Shown here one piece after another: positions 19,150-28,133 of a DNA stretch of 64,000 nucleotides (within the stretch, counting starts at the first letter, position 1; the number at the start of each line of letters is the position of its first letter). The notes beneath the pieces were generated by a model. It did no database searches. It saw only the letters and a list, made by a program, of their open reading frames with translations, and was not told the origin of the DNA. The position numbers and the translations under genes were made by a program. The DNA comes from Microterricola gilva (GTDB lineage: Bacteria > Actinomycetota > Actinomycetes > Actinomycetales > Microbacteriaceae), in assembly GCF_004217495.1 (NCBI RefSeq), contig NZ_SHLC01000001.1:1488001-1552000 (forward strand), in the 5' to 3' direction.

Positions 19150-19196
19150 TTTCGACAGGCTCAACCAGAGGGAACCGTTGATAGAGCCTGTCGAAA
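19150..19196. repeat. REP-like hairpin with TTTCGACAGGCTC arms
   Basis: Inverted 13-nt arms TTTCGACAGGCTC (19150-19162) and its complement (19184-19196) flank a 21-nt loop between two convergent genes. From memory, GGTTTCGACAGGCTCAACC-type elements are scattered in many Microbacteriaceae genomes; only this copy is seen here. It may also act as a bidirectional terminator. Confidence 0.65.
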
Positions 19197-19199
19197 TCC

Positions 19200-19481
19200 T
19201 TACCAGTCGTCGTCGTCGCTCTCGGCGAAGTCGCTCGTGCTGGCCGGGATCCGCTGCGTGATGGTGGCGCTGTCGGCCTCCGCGTCGTAGCGGATAACCG
19301 TGCCGTCATCGAGCTCGAGCACGGGCTTACCCTCGAGCCAGGTCAGCGTCCAGCGCCAGGCCGAGCGGTCGATCGCGGCATCCGGAGCATCGCTCTCGAC
19401 GGCCTCGATCGCCACGAGGACGACCTCGGGGAGCGTGCTCGGGGCGCTCTCGCCGAACGCCCAGCGCTTGCCGAGCTGCAT
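19200..19481 (-). CDS. Hypothetical protein, 93 residues
   Basis: A small acidic protein I do not recognise. It has a strand-rich middle (WRWTLTWLEGKPVLELDDG) and an Asp/Ser-rich tail (ESDDDDW). It has no membrane segment, signal peptide or cysteine. Its ATG overlaps the stop of the GNAT gene by one base (TGATG), so it is translated from the valS-GNAT operon. Coding is supported by this coupling and by the codon pattern; the function is unknown. Confidence 0.75.
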   Translation of the reverse strand: MQLGKRWAFGESAPSTLPEVVLVAIEAVESDAPDAAIDRSAWRWTLTWLEGKPVLELDDGTVIRYDAEADSATITQRIPASTSDFAESDDDDW

Positions 19482-19942
19482 CAGGCGTCGCTTCCGGCGG
19501 TGATGTCCATCTCGTAGGTGATCCAGTCGGTGCGCGTTGCGACCTTGTCGTAGAGCACCTGGGCAACCTCGTTGTCTGCGGCCGTGATCCAGCTGACGCC
19601 GCTGAGCTTGTGCTCCTTGGCGTACTCCCTGGCCGTCTCGAGCAGCGCGGAGCCGACACCGGTGCCCCTGGCCGATTCCGCGACGAAGAGATCGTCGAGG
19701 AAGAGCCCGCGGGTGGCCTCGAGGGGCTGGGCGAACTCACGCAGGTGCGCGAGGCCGATCAGCTCGCCGTCGCGCTCAGCGACGAAACCGAAGGTCTCGT
19801 GGTTCTTGTCGCTCAGCCAGCTCCACACGATGAGGGCCTGCTGGTCGGTGAACTCACGCTTGTAGAACGTGGTGTAGCCCTCGAAGAGGCCGATCCAGTT
19901 GAAGAAGTCGCCGTCGGCAATGGGTCGAATCTGCACAGTCAT
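19481..19942 (-). CDS. GNAT-family N-acetyltransferase
   Basis: A 153-residue GCN5-type acetyltransferase. The acetyl-CoA binding loop ARGTGVGSALLE follows the LFLDDLFVAES strand, as in the family. The substrate is not predictable; aminoglycoside, amine and protein targets are all possible. AGGAGAACC precedes the ATG. It lies 10 nt after valS and overlaps the small hypothetical gene by one base. Confidence 0.9.
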   Translation of the reverse strand: MTVQIRPIADGDFFNWIGLFEGYTTFYKREFTDQQALIVWSWLSDKNHETFGFVAERDGELIGLAHLREFAQPLEATRGLFLDDLFVAESARGTGVGSALLETAREYAKEHKLSGVSWITAADNEVAQVLYDKVATRTDWITYEMDITAGSDA

Positions 19943-19952
19943 GCTGGTTCTC

Positions 19953-22544
19953 CTAGCTCTCGTTCACCGGAGCGAACACAATGTCGGTGACGGCAATCTC
20001 GGCGCCCTCGGCAAAACTCAACTCCTCAATGCGGCCTACGGCCTTCAGATCAGCAGCGGCCTGGCGGAGCAGTTCGAGCTGTTCTGGAGTAGCAACGATA
20101 ACAGCAGAGGCCACGAGAGTCTTCTGCGATGCCTTGGCGTCGGTCTTGGCGCGACGGATGCCGATGAGGGCCTGGCCTGCGGCGGCGAGCACGCGCGGGT
20201 CGGCACCTGGCAGATCCGTCGGGACGGGCCACGCGGCCGTGTGCACGCTGTCGTCGTTCGACCAGGACCAGGCCTCCTCGGTCGCGAACGGTACGAACGG
20301 GGCGAACAGTCGCAGCAGCACGCGCAGCGCGATGCGCAGCGCCGTCGTCGCCGATGCCTGCGCCGGACCGTCGGCGTACGCGCGCTCCTTGACCAGCTCG
20401 AGGTAGTCGTCGCAGAACGTCCAGAAGAAGCTCTCGCTCACCTCGAGGGCGCGGGCGTGGTCGTAGTTCTCGAACGCGCTCGTTGCCTGCTCGATCACGG
20501 TGTGCAGCGCGGCGAGCATGCTGAGGTCGAGCGGCTCGGTGACGGCGGCGAGCCCGGCTGCCGCTGCGTCGTCGCTCTGCTCGAAGCTCAGGATGAACTT
20601 GGCCGCGTTCAGGATCTTGATCGACAGGCGACGGCCGATCTTGATCTGGGTCGGGTTCTGCGGGTCGAAGGCCGCGTCGGTGCCGAGGCGCGATGATGCC
20701 GCCCAGTAGCGGACGGCGTCGGATCCGTGCTGCTCGAGGATGTCGGCAGGCGTGACGACGTTGCCCTTGGACTTGGACATCTTCTTGCGGTCGGGGTCGA
20801 CGATGAAGCCGGAGATGCTCGTGTTCTTCCACGGTGCGACGCCGTGCTCGAGCTCTGCGCGCAGCACGGAGGAGAACAGCCAGGTGCGGATGATGTCCTG
20901 GCCCTGCGGGCGGAGGGAGTACGGGAAGACGAGGTCGAAGAGCTCCGGATCGCGCTCCCAGCCGCCGGCGAGCTGCGGGGTGAGCGAGGAGGTCGCCCAG
21001 GTGTCCATGACGTCGTGCTCGCCGATGAAGCCGCCGGCGACGCCGCGCTGTGCCTCGTCGAAGCCGGGGGCGGTGTCGGAGGACGGGTCGACGGGCAGCA
21101 TCTCCCGACCGGCGATGATCGGCGCGTCGAAGACGGGGTTGCCGTCGGCGTCGAGCGGGTACCAGACGGGGATCGGGATGCCGAAGAAGCGCTGGCGCGA
21201 GATGAGCCAGTCGCCGGTGAGGCCGCCGACCCAGTTCTCGTAGCGCACGCGCATGAACTCGGGGTTCCAGTTGAGCTCGGTGCCGTGGCCGATCAGTCGC
21301 TCACGGAGCGCCTCGTCCTTGGCGCCGTTGCCGATGTACCACTGCCGGGTGGAGACGATCTCGAGGGGCTTGTCGCCCTTCTCGAAGAACTTCACCGGGT
21401 GTTGGATCTTCTTCGGCTCGCCGATCATCTCACCGCTGGCCTGCAGCAGCTCGACCATTGTCTGCTTGGCGGAGAACACGGTCTTGCCTGCGATCTGGGC
21501 GAACGCGGCGAGGCCTTCCTCGCTCGTGATGGCCTCCGGAGCCTCGCTGATGATGCGGCCGTCGAAGCCCATGATCGCGCGGTTGGGGAGCTGGAGCTCG
21601 CGCCACCAGACGACGTCGGTCACGTCGCCGAATGTGCAGATCATGGCGATTCCGGAGCCCTTGTCCGGCTGGGCCAGGTGGTGGGCGAGCACAGGGACCT
21701 CGACGCCGAAGATGGGCGTGCTGACGGTCGTGCCGAAGAGGGGCTTGTAGCGCTCGTCATCCGGGTGGGCAACGAGGGCGACGCAGGCGGCGAGCAGCTC
21801 GGGGCGGGTTGTCTCGATCTCGATCGTGTCGCCGTCCGGCTTGTGGAAGCTCACACGGTGGTACGCGGCCGGCTGCTCGCGGTCTTCGAGCTCGGCCTGC
21901 GCGACGGCGGTGCGGAAGGTGACGTCCCAGAGCGTCGGGGCCATCGCCTGGTACGCCTCGCCGCGCTCGACGTTGCGGATGAAGGCGAGCTGCGAGGTGA
22001 AGAGCGCCTCGTCGCCGATGGTGCGGTAGCTCTGCTTCCAGTCGACCGAGAGGCCGAGGGTGCGCCAGAGCTCCTCGAACTGCTTCTCGTCCTCAACGGT
22101 GAGGCGTTCGCAGAGCTCGATGAAGTTGCGGCGGCTGATGGGCTGCTGGTCGGCTGCCTTGGTGCTCTTGCCGTCACCGCCCTCGAACGGCGGCACGAAG
22201 TCGGCCGCGTAGGGGAGCGTCGGGTCGCAGCGCACACCGTAGTAGTTCTGCACGCGACGCTCGGTGGGGAGGCCGTTGTCGTCCCAGCCCATCGGGTAGA
22301 AGACGCTCTTGCCGCGCATGCGCTGGAAGCGGGCGACGACGTCGGTGTGCGTGTACGAGAAGACGTGACCGATGTGCAGCGAACCGGACGCCGTCGGCGG
22401 CGGCGTGTCGATCGAGTAGATCTGCTCGCGCGTGGCGTTGGCGCGGTCGAAGCTGTACGTGCCCGCGGTCTCCCAGACGGGGCCCCACTTGGCTTCCAGC
22501 CCTTCGAGGACGGGCTTGTCTGGAACGCGATCAGGGGTAGTCAT
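19953..22544 (-). CDS. valS: Valyl-tRNA synthetase
   Basis: An 863-residue class I synthetase that charges tRNA-Val. The HIGH sequence is at residues 57-60 and KMSKS near residue 586; the editing domain (GSGIAMICTFGD) and the WTFCDDYLELVKERAY anticodon-binding helix are present. The ATG at 22544 has a GGAGCC ribosome site; the frame runs 9 codons further upstream. At 863 residues it is shorter than the 950-residue E. coli enzyme and appears to lack the C-terminal coiled-coil arm. It heads a small operon with the GNAT gene. Confidence 0.95.
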   Translation of the reverse strand: MTTPDRVPDKPVLEGLEAKWGPVWETAGTYSFDRANATREQIYSIDTPPPTASGSLHIGHVFSYTHTDVVARFQRMRGKSVFYPMGWDDNGLPTERRVQNYYGVRCDPTLPYAADFVPPFEGGDGKSTKAADQQPISRRNFIELCERLTVEDEKQFEELWRTLGLSVDWKQSYRTIGDEALFTSQLAFIRNVERGEAYQAMAPTLWDVTFRTAVAQAELEDREQPAAYHRVSFHKPDGDTIEIETTRPELLAACVALVAHPDDERYKPLFGTTVSTPIFGVEVPVLAHHLAQPDKGSGIAMICTFGDVTDVVWWRELQLPNRAIMGFDGRIISEAPEAITSEEGLAAFAQIAGKTVFSAKQTMVELLQASGEMIGEPKKIQHPVKFFEKGDKPLEIVSTRQWYIGNGAKDEALRERLIGHGTELNWNPEFMRVRYENWVGGLTGDWLISRQRFFGIPIPVWYPLDADGNPVFDAPIIAGREMLPVDPSSDTAPGFDEAQRGVAGGFIGEHDVMDTWATSSLTPQLAGGWERDPELFDLVFPYSLRPQGQDIIRTWLFSSVLRAELEHGVAPWKNTSISGFIVDPDRKKMSKSKGNVVTPADILEQHGSDAVRYWAASSRLGTDAAFDPQNPTQIKIGRRLSIKILNAAKFILSFEQSDDAAAAGLAAVTEPLDLSMLAALHTVIEQATSAFENYDHARALEVSESFFWTFCDDYLELVKERAYADGPAQASATTALRIALRVLLRLFAPFVPFATEEAWSWSNDDSVHTAAWPVPTDLPGADPRVLAAAGQALIGIRRAKTDAKASQKTLVASAVIVATPEQLELLRQAAADLKAVGRIEELSFAEGAEIAVTDIVFAPVNES

Positions 22545-22613
22545 GAGGCTCCGGTTCGTTATGGGCGGCACCGTGTCGGTGGTGAGGTGCCTGAGTGTCA
22601 GCTGTGATCAAGG

Positions 22614-24197
22614 TTACCCGACGAGGCGTGGGGCGTCGGCCAGCAGCTGCTCGGTGTACTCGTGCTGCGGATCGGTGAACAGCGATTCTGCCGCGCCCTG
22701 CTCGAGGATCCGGCCGCCCCGCATCACGGCGACCCGGTCGCTGAGTTGGCGGATGACGGCGAGGTCGTGCGAGATGAAGAGCATGCTGAGGCCGCGCTCC
22801 CGCTGCAGCCGGGCGAGCAACTCGAGGATCTGCGCCTGCACGGTGACGTCGAGGGCGGAGACGGGCTCGTCACAGATGAGCAGCTCCGGCTCCGCGGCGA
22901 GCGCCCTGGCGATGGAGACCCGCTGGCGTTGCCCGCCGGAGAGGGTGAGCGGATTCCGCGGCGCCAGCTCCGGCGCGAGACCGACCTGGCCGAGCAGCGA
23001 GGTCACCGTCTCCGGCCCGCGGATCGCGTCCTGCACGATCCGGCCGACACTCCAGCGCGGGTCGAAGGAGCCCAGGCTGTCCTGGTAGATCGCTCCGATC
23101 CGGTGGCGACGGCCGCGGCGCGCCTTCTCCGGAAGCGGGGACCACGGTTCGCCGTCGAGGGTGACGGTGCCGGCATCCGCCGTGGCGAGGCCGAGCAGCA
23201 GCCGGGCCAGGGTGCTCTTGCCCGAGCCGGACTCGCCGACGAGGCCGAGCGTCTGCCCGGCGTGCAGCTCGAGCGAGACGTCATCGACGGCCTGGAGCCG
23301 GCCGCCGGGCACCCGGAACGCCTTGCTCAGTCCGCGCGCCTGCAGCAGCGGCGGCGCACCGCTCTGGCCGCCAGCCGGGATAGCCGTTGCCGGCGCGGGG
23401 CGCGGCGCTGACCGGGGGATCGCCGCGATGAGCTCGCGCGTGTACGCGTGCTGCGGCTGCTCGAGGAGCCGCCTGGTTGGACCCTGCTCGACGACGCGGC
23501 CGGCACGCATCACGATGATGCGGTCGGCGAGCTGGTTGACGACGGCGAGGTCGTGGCTGATCAGCAGGATCCCGGTGCCCTGCTCCTTCACCTCGGCCAG
23601 GAGGGCGAGGATCCGCGCCTGCACGCTGACGTCGAGCGCGGTCGTCGGCTCATCGGCGATGAGCACCGGCGGGTTCAGCGCCAGCGCCGCGGCGATGAGT
23701 GCGCGCTGGCGCAGACCGCCGCTCAGCTCGCCTGACCGCTGACGGATGGCCTGTTCCGGGTTCGGCATCGCCACCCGCTCCAGCAGGCGAAGCACCCGCG
23801 CGTGGGTCTCCGCCGCGCCCGGCCGTTCGTGCAGGCGGATCGCGTCGCCGATCTCGCGGCCGATCGGGCGCAGCGGGTCGAGCGAGACGAGCGCGTCCTG
23901 CAGCACGAGCCCGACCTCGCGGCCGCGGACGCCGCGCCACGCGCGTTCGCTCGCTCCCAGGCGGTCGGTGCCGAGAAGCTCCAGCCGCTCAGCCAGCACG
24001 GCGGCGTTCGGCCCGGCGAGCCCGAGCAGTGCGCGCGCGGTGACACTCTTGCCCGATCCGGACTCGCCGACGATCGCGAGGCATTCGCCGGCGTGCAGGC
24101 TGAGGTCGACGTCGTGCACGACGGTGCCATGAGCGAAGCTCACGCTCAGGCCGGCCACATCGAGCAGGGGAGTCGTGCTCCCGGGTGTTGTGGTCAT
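22614..24197 (-). CDS. ABC importer ATPase, two fused domains (Dpp/Opp/Nik type)
   Basis: A 527-residue protein with two complete nucleotide-binding domains, equivalent to DppD and DppF joined. The first has GESGSGKSVT near residue 41 and the signature LSGGLRQRALIA; the second has GESGSGKSTL near residue 325 and LSGGQRQRVSIA. Both have DEPTTALDV or DEPVSALDV Walker B loops. The Ala/Pro/Gly-rich linker lies around residue 260. Last gene of the four-gene importer operon; its ATG overlaps the preceding stop by 4 nt. Confidence 0.93.
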   Translation of the reverse strand: MTTTPGSTTPLLDVAGLSVSFAHGTVVHDVDLSLHAGECLAIVGESGSGKSVTARALLGLAGPNAAVLAERLELLGTDRLGASERAWRGVRGREVGLVLQDALVSLDPLRPIGREIGDAIRLHERPGAAETHARVLRLLERVAMPNPEQAIRQRSGELSGGLRQRALIAAALALNPPVLIADEPTTALDVSVQARILALLAEVKEQGTGILLISHDLAVVNQLADRIIVMRAGRVVEQGPTRRLLEQPQHAYTRELIAAIPRSAPRPAPATAIPAGGQSGAPPLLQARGLSKAFRVPGGRLQAVDDVSLELHAGQTLGLVGESGSGKSTLARLLLGLATADAGTVTLDGEPWSPLPEKARRGRRHRIGAIYQDSLGSFDPRWSVGRIVQDAIRGPETVTSLLGQVGLAPELAPRNPLTLSGGQRQRVSIARALAAEPELLICDEPVSALDVTVQAQILELLARLQRERGLSMLFISHDLAVIRQLSDRVAVMRGGRILEQGAAESLFTDPQHEYTEQLLADAPRLVG

Positions 24198-25042
24198 GAC
24201 CGTCCTCCGATCCTGGTCAGCGCGCGGCCGAGCACGGTGCTGGCGACGGTGGTGAGCACGATCATCAATCCGGGGAAGACGGTGAGCCACCATGCCGTTC
24301 CGATATAGGTGCGGCCAGCCGAGAGCATGGCCCCCCACTCCGCGGTCGGCGGCAGAGCGCCGAGCCCGAGGAAGCTGAGCGCCGAGGCCCAGACGATGGC
24401 CTGTCCGATGCCGAGCGTGGCGAGCACGAGCAGCGGGGCGAGGGCGTTCGGCAGGATGTGGCGGCCCAGGATCCGGGAGGGCGGGTGGCCGAGCACGCGT
24501 GCGGCCTCGACGTAGCCGGATGACCGGATGCCGATGAGCTGGCCGCGGATGATGCGGGCGTAGCCGGGGGCCGTCGAGAGCCCGACCGCGATCGTCGCCG
24601 TGACCGGGCCCGGCCCGGCGATGACGATGACGAGCAGGGCAAGCAGCAGGCCGGGGAAGGCGAAGAGCACCTCGACCGTGCGATTGACGGTGAAGTCGAA
24701 GAAGCGCCCGCCGAATGCGGCGAGAACGGCGAGGATGAGCCCGAGCACGAGTCCGATCGCGGTCGCGGCGAGGCCGATCAGCAGCGAGTTCGCGGTGCCG
24801 AACACGACGCGGCTGTAGACGTCGCGACCGGATTCGTCCGTGCCGAACCAGTGCGCGGGCGATGGGCCGGAGAACGCCTCCTTCGGTGCGATCTGGTTCG
24901 GGTCGGCGGTTGCGACGGCATCCGGGAACAGGCAGGCGGCCAGCAGGTAGAGCGCGAACAGCCCGGCCAGCAGCGTTCCGACGCGGATCCGCCCGCGCGG
25001 CGCATGGCCGGCGACGACGCCGCGGAGTTCGAGTTCGCTCAT
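24194..25042 (-). CDS. ABC importer permease, DppC/OppC type
   Basis: A 282-residue inner-membrane permease with about six helices. The soluble GTDESGRDVYSRVVFGTANSL segment and the EAA loop (YVEAARVLGHPPSRILGRHILPN) are typical of the DppC half of peptide or nickel importers. The ATG at 25042 overlaps the upstream permease stop by 4 nt; the frame is open further upstream, but those codons lie inside the other permease gene. Confidence 0.93.
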   Translation of the reverse strand: MSELELRGVVAGHAPRGRIRVGTLLAGLFALYLLAACLFPDAVATADPNQIAPKEAFSGPSPAHWFGTDESGRDVYSRVVFGTANSLLIGLAATAIGLVLGLILAVLAAFGGRFFDFTVNRTVEVLFAFPGLLLALLVIVIAGPGPVTATIAVGLSTAPGYARIIRGQLIGIRSSGYVEAARVLGHPPSRILGRHILPNALAPLLVLATLGIGQAIVWASALSFLGLGALPPTAEWGAMLSAGRTYIGTAWWLTVFPGLMIVLTTVASTVLGRALTRIGGRS

Positions 25043-26001
25043 GCCCCGACCTCCTGCGGTGACGCCTGGGCCCTCTGCCGGGGGTCGACGATGGCGGATG
25101 CCGCGTCGCTCGCCAGCGTCATGAGCACGTAGACGAGTGCGACGACGAGCACGACGCCGGTGACGACGGGCACATCGCGCACGGTCACGGCCTGCACAAG
25201 TGTGCGGCCGAGCCCGGGGCGCGCGAAGATCGTCTCGACGATCACGGCGCCGGAGAGCAGGGAGCCGAGCGCCCAGCCCGAGAGCGCGACGCCGGGGATG
25301 GCCGCATGCCGGATCGCGTGCCTGGCCCTGATGCCCAGCTCGCTCTCGCCTCGCGCCCGCGCCGACAGCACGTAGGGCTGGGCGAGCGCGTCGAGCATGC
25401 TCTCCCGCATGATCGCAGCGAGGAAACCGGCGAGCGGGATGGCGAGGGTGAGCACGGGCAGGACGAGGCCGCTGAGATCCCCGGACGAGACAGGGGGCAG
25501 CCAGCCGAGGCTCGTGCTGAACACGGCGATCAGCACCGTGGCCAGCCAGAAGTGCGGCAGGGCGGCCCCGGCGAGTTCGATGCCGTGACCGACGGATGCC
25601 GCGATGCGCCCCGCCCCCGTCGAGAACAGCGCGAGGGCGATGGCGATCACCCACGCCACCAGCAGCGAGCACACCGCGAGCAGCAGCGTTCCTGGCAGCT
25701 GCGCGGCGAGCAGATCGGCCACGGGGACCTTGAGCGCGTAGGAGCTGCCGAGGTCGCCGCTGAGCAGGCGCCCGAGCATCGCCGCGTACTGGACCAGGAG
25801 CGGCTGATCGAGGCCGTGCTCGCGCCTGGCCTGCTCGAGCGCCTCAGGGGATGCCTGCGAGCCAGGGCCGCCGAGGATCGCCAGCGCCGGGTCGCCGGGG
25901 ATCAGCCGCATCGCGAAGAAGGTCAGCGTTGCGACGGCCCAGAGCACGAAGACGGCGCCGGCGAGCCGGAGGAGAACCCTATTCGCTGAGCCAGGCGTCA
26001 T
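25039..26001 (-). CDS. ABC importer permease, DppB/OppB type
   Basis: A 320-residue permease. The N-terminal helix followed by FFAMRLIPGDPALAILGG, the HGLDQPLLVQY motif and the EAA-type loop (YVLSARARGESELGIRARHAIR) mark the DppB family. The ATG at 26001 overlaps the end of the binding-protein gene by 23 nt. No better start with a ribosome site is visible. Confidence 0.9.
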   Translation of the reverse strand: MTPGSANRVLLRLAGAVFVLWAVATLTFFAMRLIPGDPALAILGGPGSQASPEALEQARREHGLDQPLLVQYAAMLGRLLSGDLGSSYALKVPVADLLAAQLPGTLLLAVCSLLVAWVIAIALALFSTGAGRIAASVGHGIELAGAALPHFWLATVLIAVFSTSLGWLPPVSSGDLSGLVLPVLTLAIPLAGFLAAIMRESMLDALAQPYVLSARARGESELGIRARHAIRHAAIPGVALSGWALGSLLSGAVIVETIFARPGLGRTLVQAVTVRDVPVVTGVVLVVALVYVLMTLASDAASAIVDPRQRAQASPQEVGA

Positions 26002-27646
26002 AGAAGTTCGGCGTCGACACCGTGTTGATCGCCCTGGCACCCTGCACCTGCTTCCCCAGCAGGAAGTGGTTCTGCTGGTCGTAGAGCGGCAGAACGGTGA
26101 AGCTGCCGAGGATTCGTTCCTGCGCCTCAGCGTAGAGGGCGGCACGCTCGTCGGCGTCGAGGCTGGAGGATGCCTGGCTGAGCAGGGCGTCGAGCTCCGG
26201 GTCGTTCAGCTGGGCGAGGTTGGCGAAGTAGCCGCTCGGTGCCGGCGTGATGCTGGCAGAGTGGTAGAGGATCCGCAGCACGTCGGGCCCGACCTTGGTG
26301 TACGGCGCGCTGACGACGTCGTAGTCGTTGCTGAACAGGGCGCCGTACCAGCTGGAGAGGTCGAGCGGCGAGATGGTGACCTCGAAGCCGGCCTCTGCGG
26401 CGGTGGCCTGCACCTGCTCGAACAGGGACTGCTCGGCCGGGATCGACTGGTTCGTGCTCACCGGGAATGCGAGGGAGAGGCGTTCTCCGTTCTTCACGCG
26501 GTAGCCGTCGGCATCCGTCTCGGTCCAGCCCGCCTCGTCGAGGAGCGCCTCTGCGGCGTCGAGGTCGTGGTCGAAGAGTGCCTCGTCCGAGTAGCCGAGC
26601 GGTTCGACGCTGGAGAGGGCGGAGTATGAACGCTCCGCCGTGCCGAAGAACAGGGCGTCGATGCCGTCGTTGACGTCGACGGCGCGGATGAACGCCTCGC
26701 GCACGAACGGGTCGTTGAACGGGGCCTTGCCCGAGTTCAGTTCCAGGCGGTTGGAGGCACCGGGGCGGGGCGCGTCGATCTCGGTGAATGTGCCTGCGTC
26801 GGCTGCCGCGGCGAGCGTGTCCGGCTGGGCGTTGTCGATCACGTCGACCTGGCCGGCCTGCAGCGCGGCGTAGCGGGAGGCGGAGTCGGGCAGGAAGCGC
26901 CAGTCGATCGCCTCGAGGTGGGCCGGACCGCTGTGCGCGGCGTCGGCAGGTGGCGAGTTGTACTCCTCGTTGCGCACGAGCGAGACGCGGTCCTGCTTGA
27001 CCCACTCGTCAACGACGAACGGACCGGTGCCGATCGGCGCGAGGCAGTTCTCGTCGATGCCGCGGGCGATGCCCGCCGCCGACTCGATGGCAAGCCACGG
27101 CATGCTCAGCGACTCGAGCAGCGCGCTGTCCGGCGCGCTCAGGGTGAAGCGGGCGACGGTGTCGCTGACCGCCTCGACGCCGGTCACCTTGCCGAGCGCG
27201 AGGTATCCGGTGGACGAGCCGGTGGCCGGGTCCTGGATGTGCTCGACGGTCGCCTTCACATCGGCGGCGGTCAGCGGGCTGCCATCGCTGAAGCGCACGT
27301 CATCCTGCAGCGTGAAGTCCCAGCTCAGGCCGTCCTCCGAACTCGTCCAGTCGCTGGCGAGCCACGGGATGATCTCGCCGTCCTCGTCGATCGAGACGAG
27401 GGATTCGAGGTACTGGCCGGCGATCAGTGCCTGCGGGTAGTTGCCGCCGACGTGCGGGTCGAGGCAGTCCGGCTCGGCGTCGCCGCTGGCGTAGACGAGC
27501 GTGCCGCCCTCGACGGGCTCGCCGCCCGCGCTGCTCTGGGCATCGCCGCCCGGCGAGGTGCAGGCGGTGAGGAGGAGAACGGCGGATGCCGCGAGCGGCA
27601 GCAGCGAGCGGCGCAGTGTCGTGGCGGTGGTGGGGGACGCAGGCAT
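25979..27646 (-). CDS. ABC importer substrate-binding lipoprotein (SBP_bac_5)
   Basis: A 555-residue extracytoplasmic solute receptor. It has a lipoprotein signal ending in LLTAC with the lipid Cys at about residue 29, then the family core: WTSSEDGLSWDFTLQDDVRF near residue 100 and GTGPFVVDEWVKQD. The family binds oligopeptides, nickel or other small ligands, and the ligand cannot be told here. The ATG at 27646 has an AAGGA site. It heads the importer operon and is divergent from a YtrA-like GntR regulator 136 bp away, which may control it. Confidence 0.93.
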   Translation of the reverse strand: MPASPTTATTLRRSLLPLAASAVLLLTACTSPGGDAQSSAGGEPVEGGTLVYASGDAEPDCLDPHVGGNYPQALIAGQYLESLVSIDEDGEIIPWLASDWTSSEDGLSWDFTLQDDVRFSDGSPLTAADVKATVEHIQDPATGSSTGYLALGKVTGVEAVSDTVARFTLSAPDSALLESLSMPWLAIESAAGIARGIDENCLAPIGTGPFVVDEWVKQDRVSLVRNEEYNSPPADAAHSGPAHLEAIDWRFLPDSASRYAALQAGQVDVIDNAQPDTLAAAADAGTFTEIDAPRPGASNRLELNSGKAPFNDPFVREAFIRAVDVNDGIDALFFGTAERSYSALSSVEPLGYSDEALFDHDLDAAEALLDEAGWTETDADGYRVKNGERLSLAFPVSTNQSIPAEQSLFEQVQATAAEAGFEVTISPLDLSSWYGALFSNDYDVVSAPYTKVGPDVLRILYHSASITPAPSGYFANLAQLNDPELDALLSQASSSLDADERAALYAEAQERILGSFTVLPLYDQQNHFLLGKQVQGARAINTVSTPNFYDAWLSE

Positions 27647-27747
27647 GCAGGAATCCTTGCTGGGGAGGAGGCAGAGAGGTGCGGGCGGCGGGGTGTTCTC
27701 GCGCGCCAGTGCAATCATGGCACCGGAATCGGGCCCTCGGCCTCAAC

Positions 27748-27776
27748 TTGTTATAGTTCAGCTATAACAATAGAAT
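27748..27776 (+). promoter_or_regulatory. Operator-promoter of the GntR gene
   Basis: TTGTTATAG (27748-27756) and its exact complement CTATAACAA (27762-27770) are separated by 5 bp. TTGTTA doubles as a -35 and is followed, after exactly 17 bp, by TAGAAT (27771-27776), which ends 6 nt before the GTG start. The palindrome therefore fills the -35 and spacer, the layout expected for autorepression by a YtrA-type regulator. Confidence 0.8.
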
Positions 27777-27782
27777 CGCATC

Positions 27783-28133
27783 GTGCTGATTCGCATCGAC
27801 CCCACTCTCTCCATGCCGCTGTTCGAGCAGCTGGCGACGAGCATCCGCGCCTCGATCATCGACGGCCGACTCAGTGTCGGCGAGCGGTTGCTGCCGGCGC
27901 GGCAACTCGCGGAGGCGCTCGACATCAACGTGCACACCGTGCTGCGGGCCTACCAGATCCTCCGGGAGGAGGGGTTGCTGGACATGCGTCCTGGCCGCGG
28001 GGCGATCGTCGCCGGCCGCATCGGCCAGCACGCCGCGCTCGCCGGCGCCATCCACGACCTGGTCGACGAGGCCAAACTCCGCAACATTTCCGAGAGTGCT
28101 CTGCTCTCGCTCATCCGAGAGGCTTACAAGTGA
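27783..28133 (+). CDS. GntR-family regulator, YtrA subfamily
   Basis: A 116-residue protein: an N-terminal winged helix (PLFEQLATSIRASIIDGRL, LLPARQLAEALDINVHTVLRAY, EEGLLDMRPGRGAIV) and only a short C-terminal helical tail, as in the YtrA branch, which lacks a large ligand domain. The GTG start lies 6 nt after a -10, so the mRNA is probably leaderless. Its stop overlaps the next gene by 4 nt (GTGA). Likely targets are its own operon and perhaps the divergent importer. Confidence 0.92.
   Translation: MLIRIDPTLSMPLFEQLATSIRASIIDGRLSVGERLLPARQLAEALDINVHTVLRAYQILREEGLLDMRPGRGAIVAGRIGQHAALAGAIHDLVDEAKLRNISESALLSLIREAYK

Noticed and set aside
26918-28129. A long open extension upstream of the DUF1648 gene
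   Set aside because: It is antisense to the binding-protein gene and crosses the operator and the GntR gene in another frame; the GTG overlapping the regulator stop is the real start.
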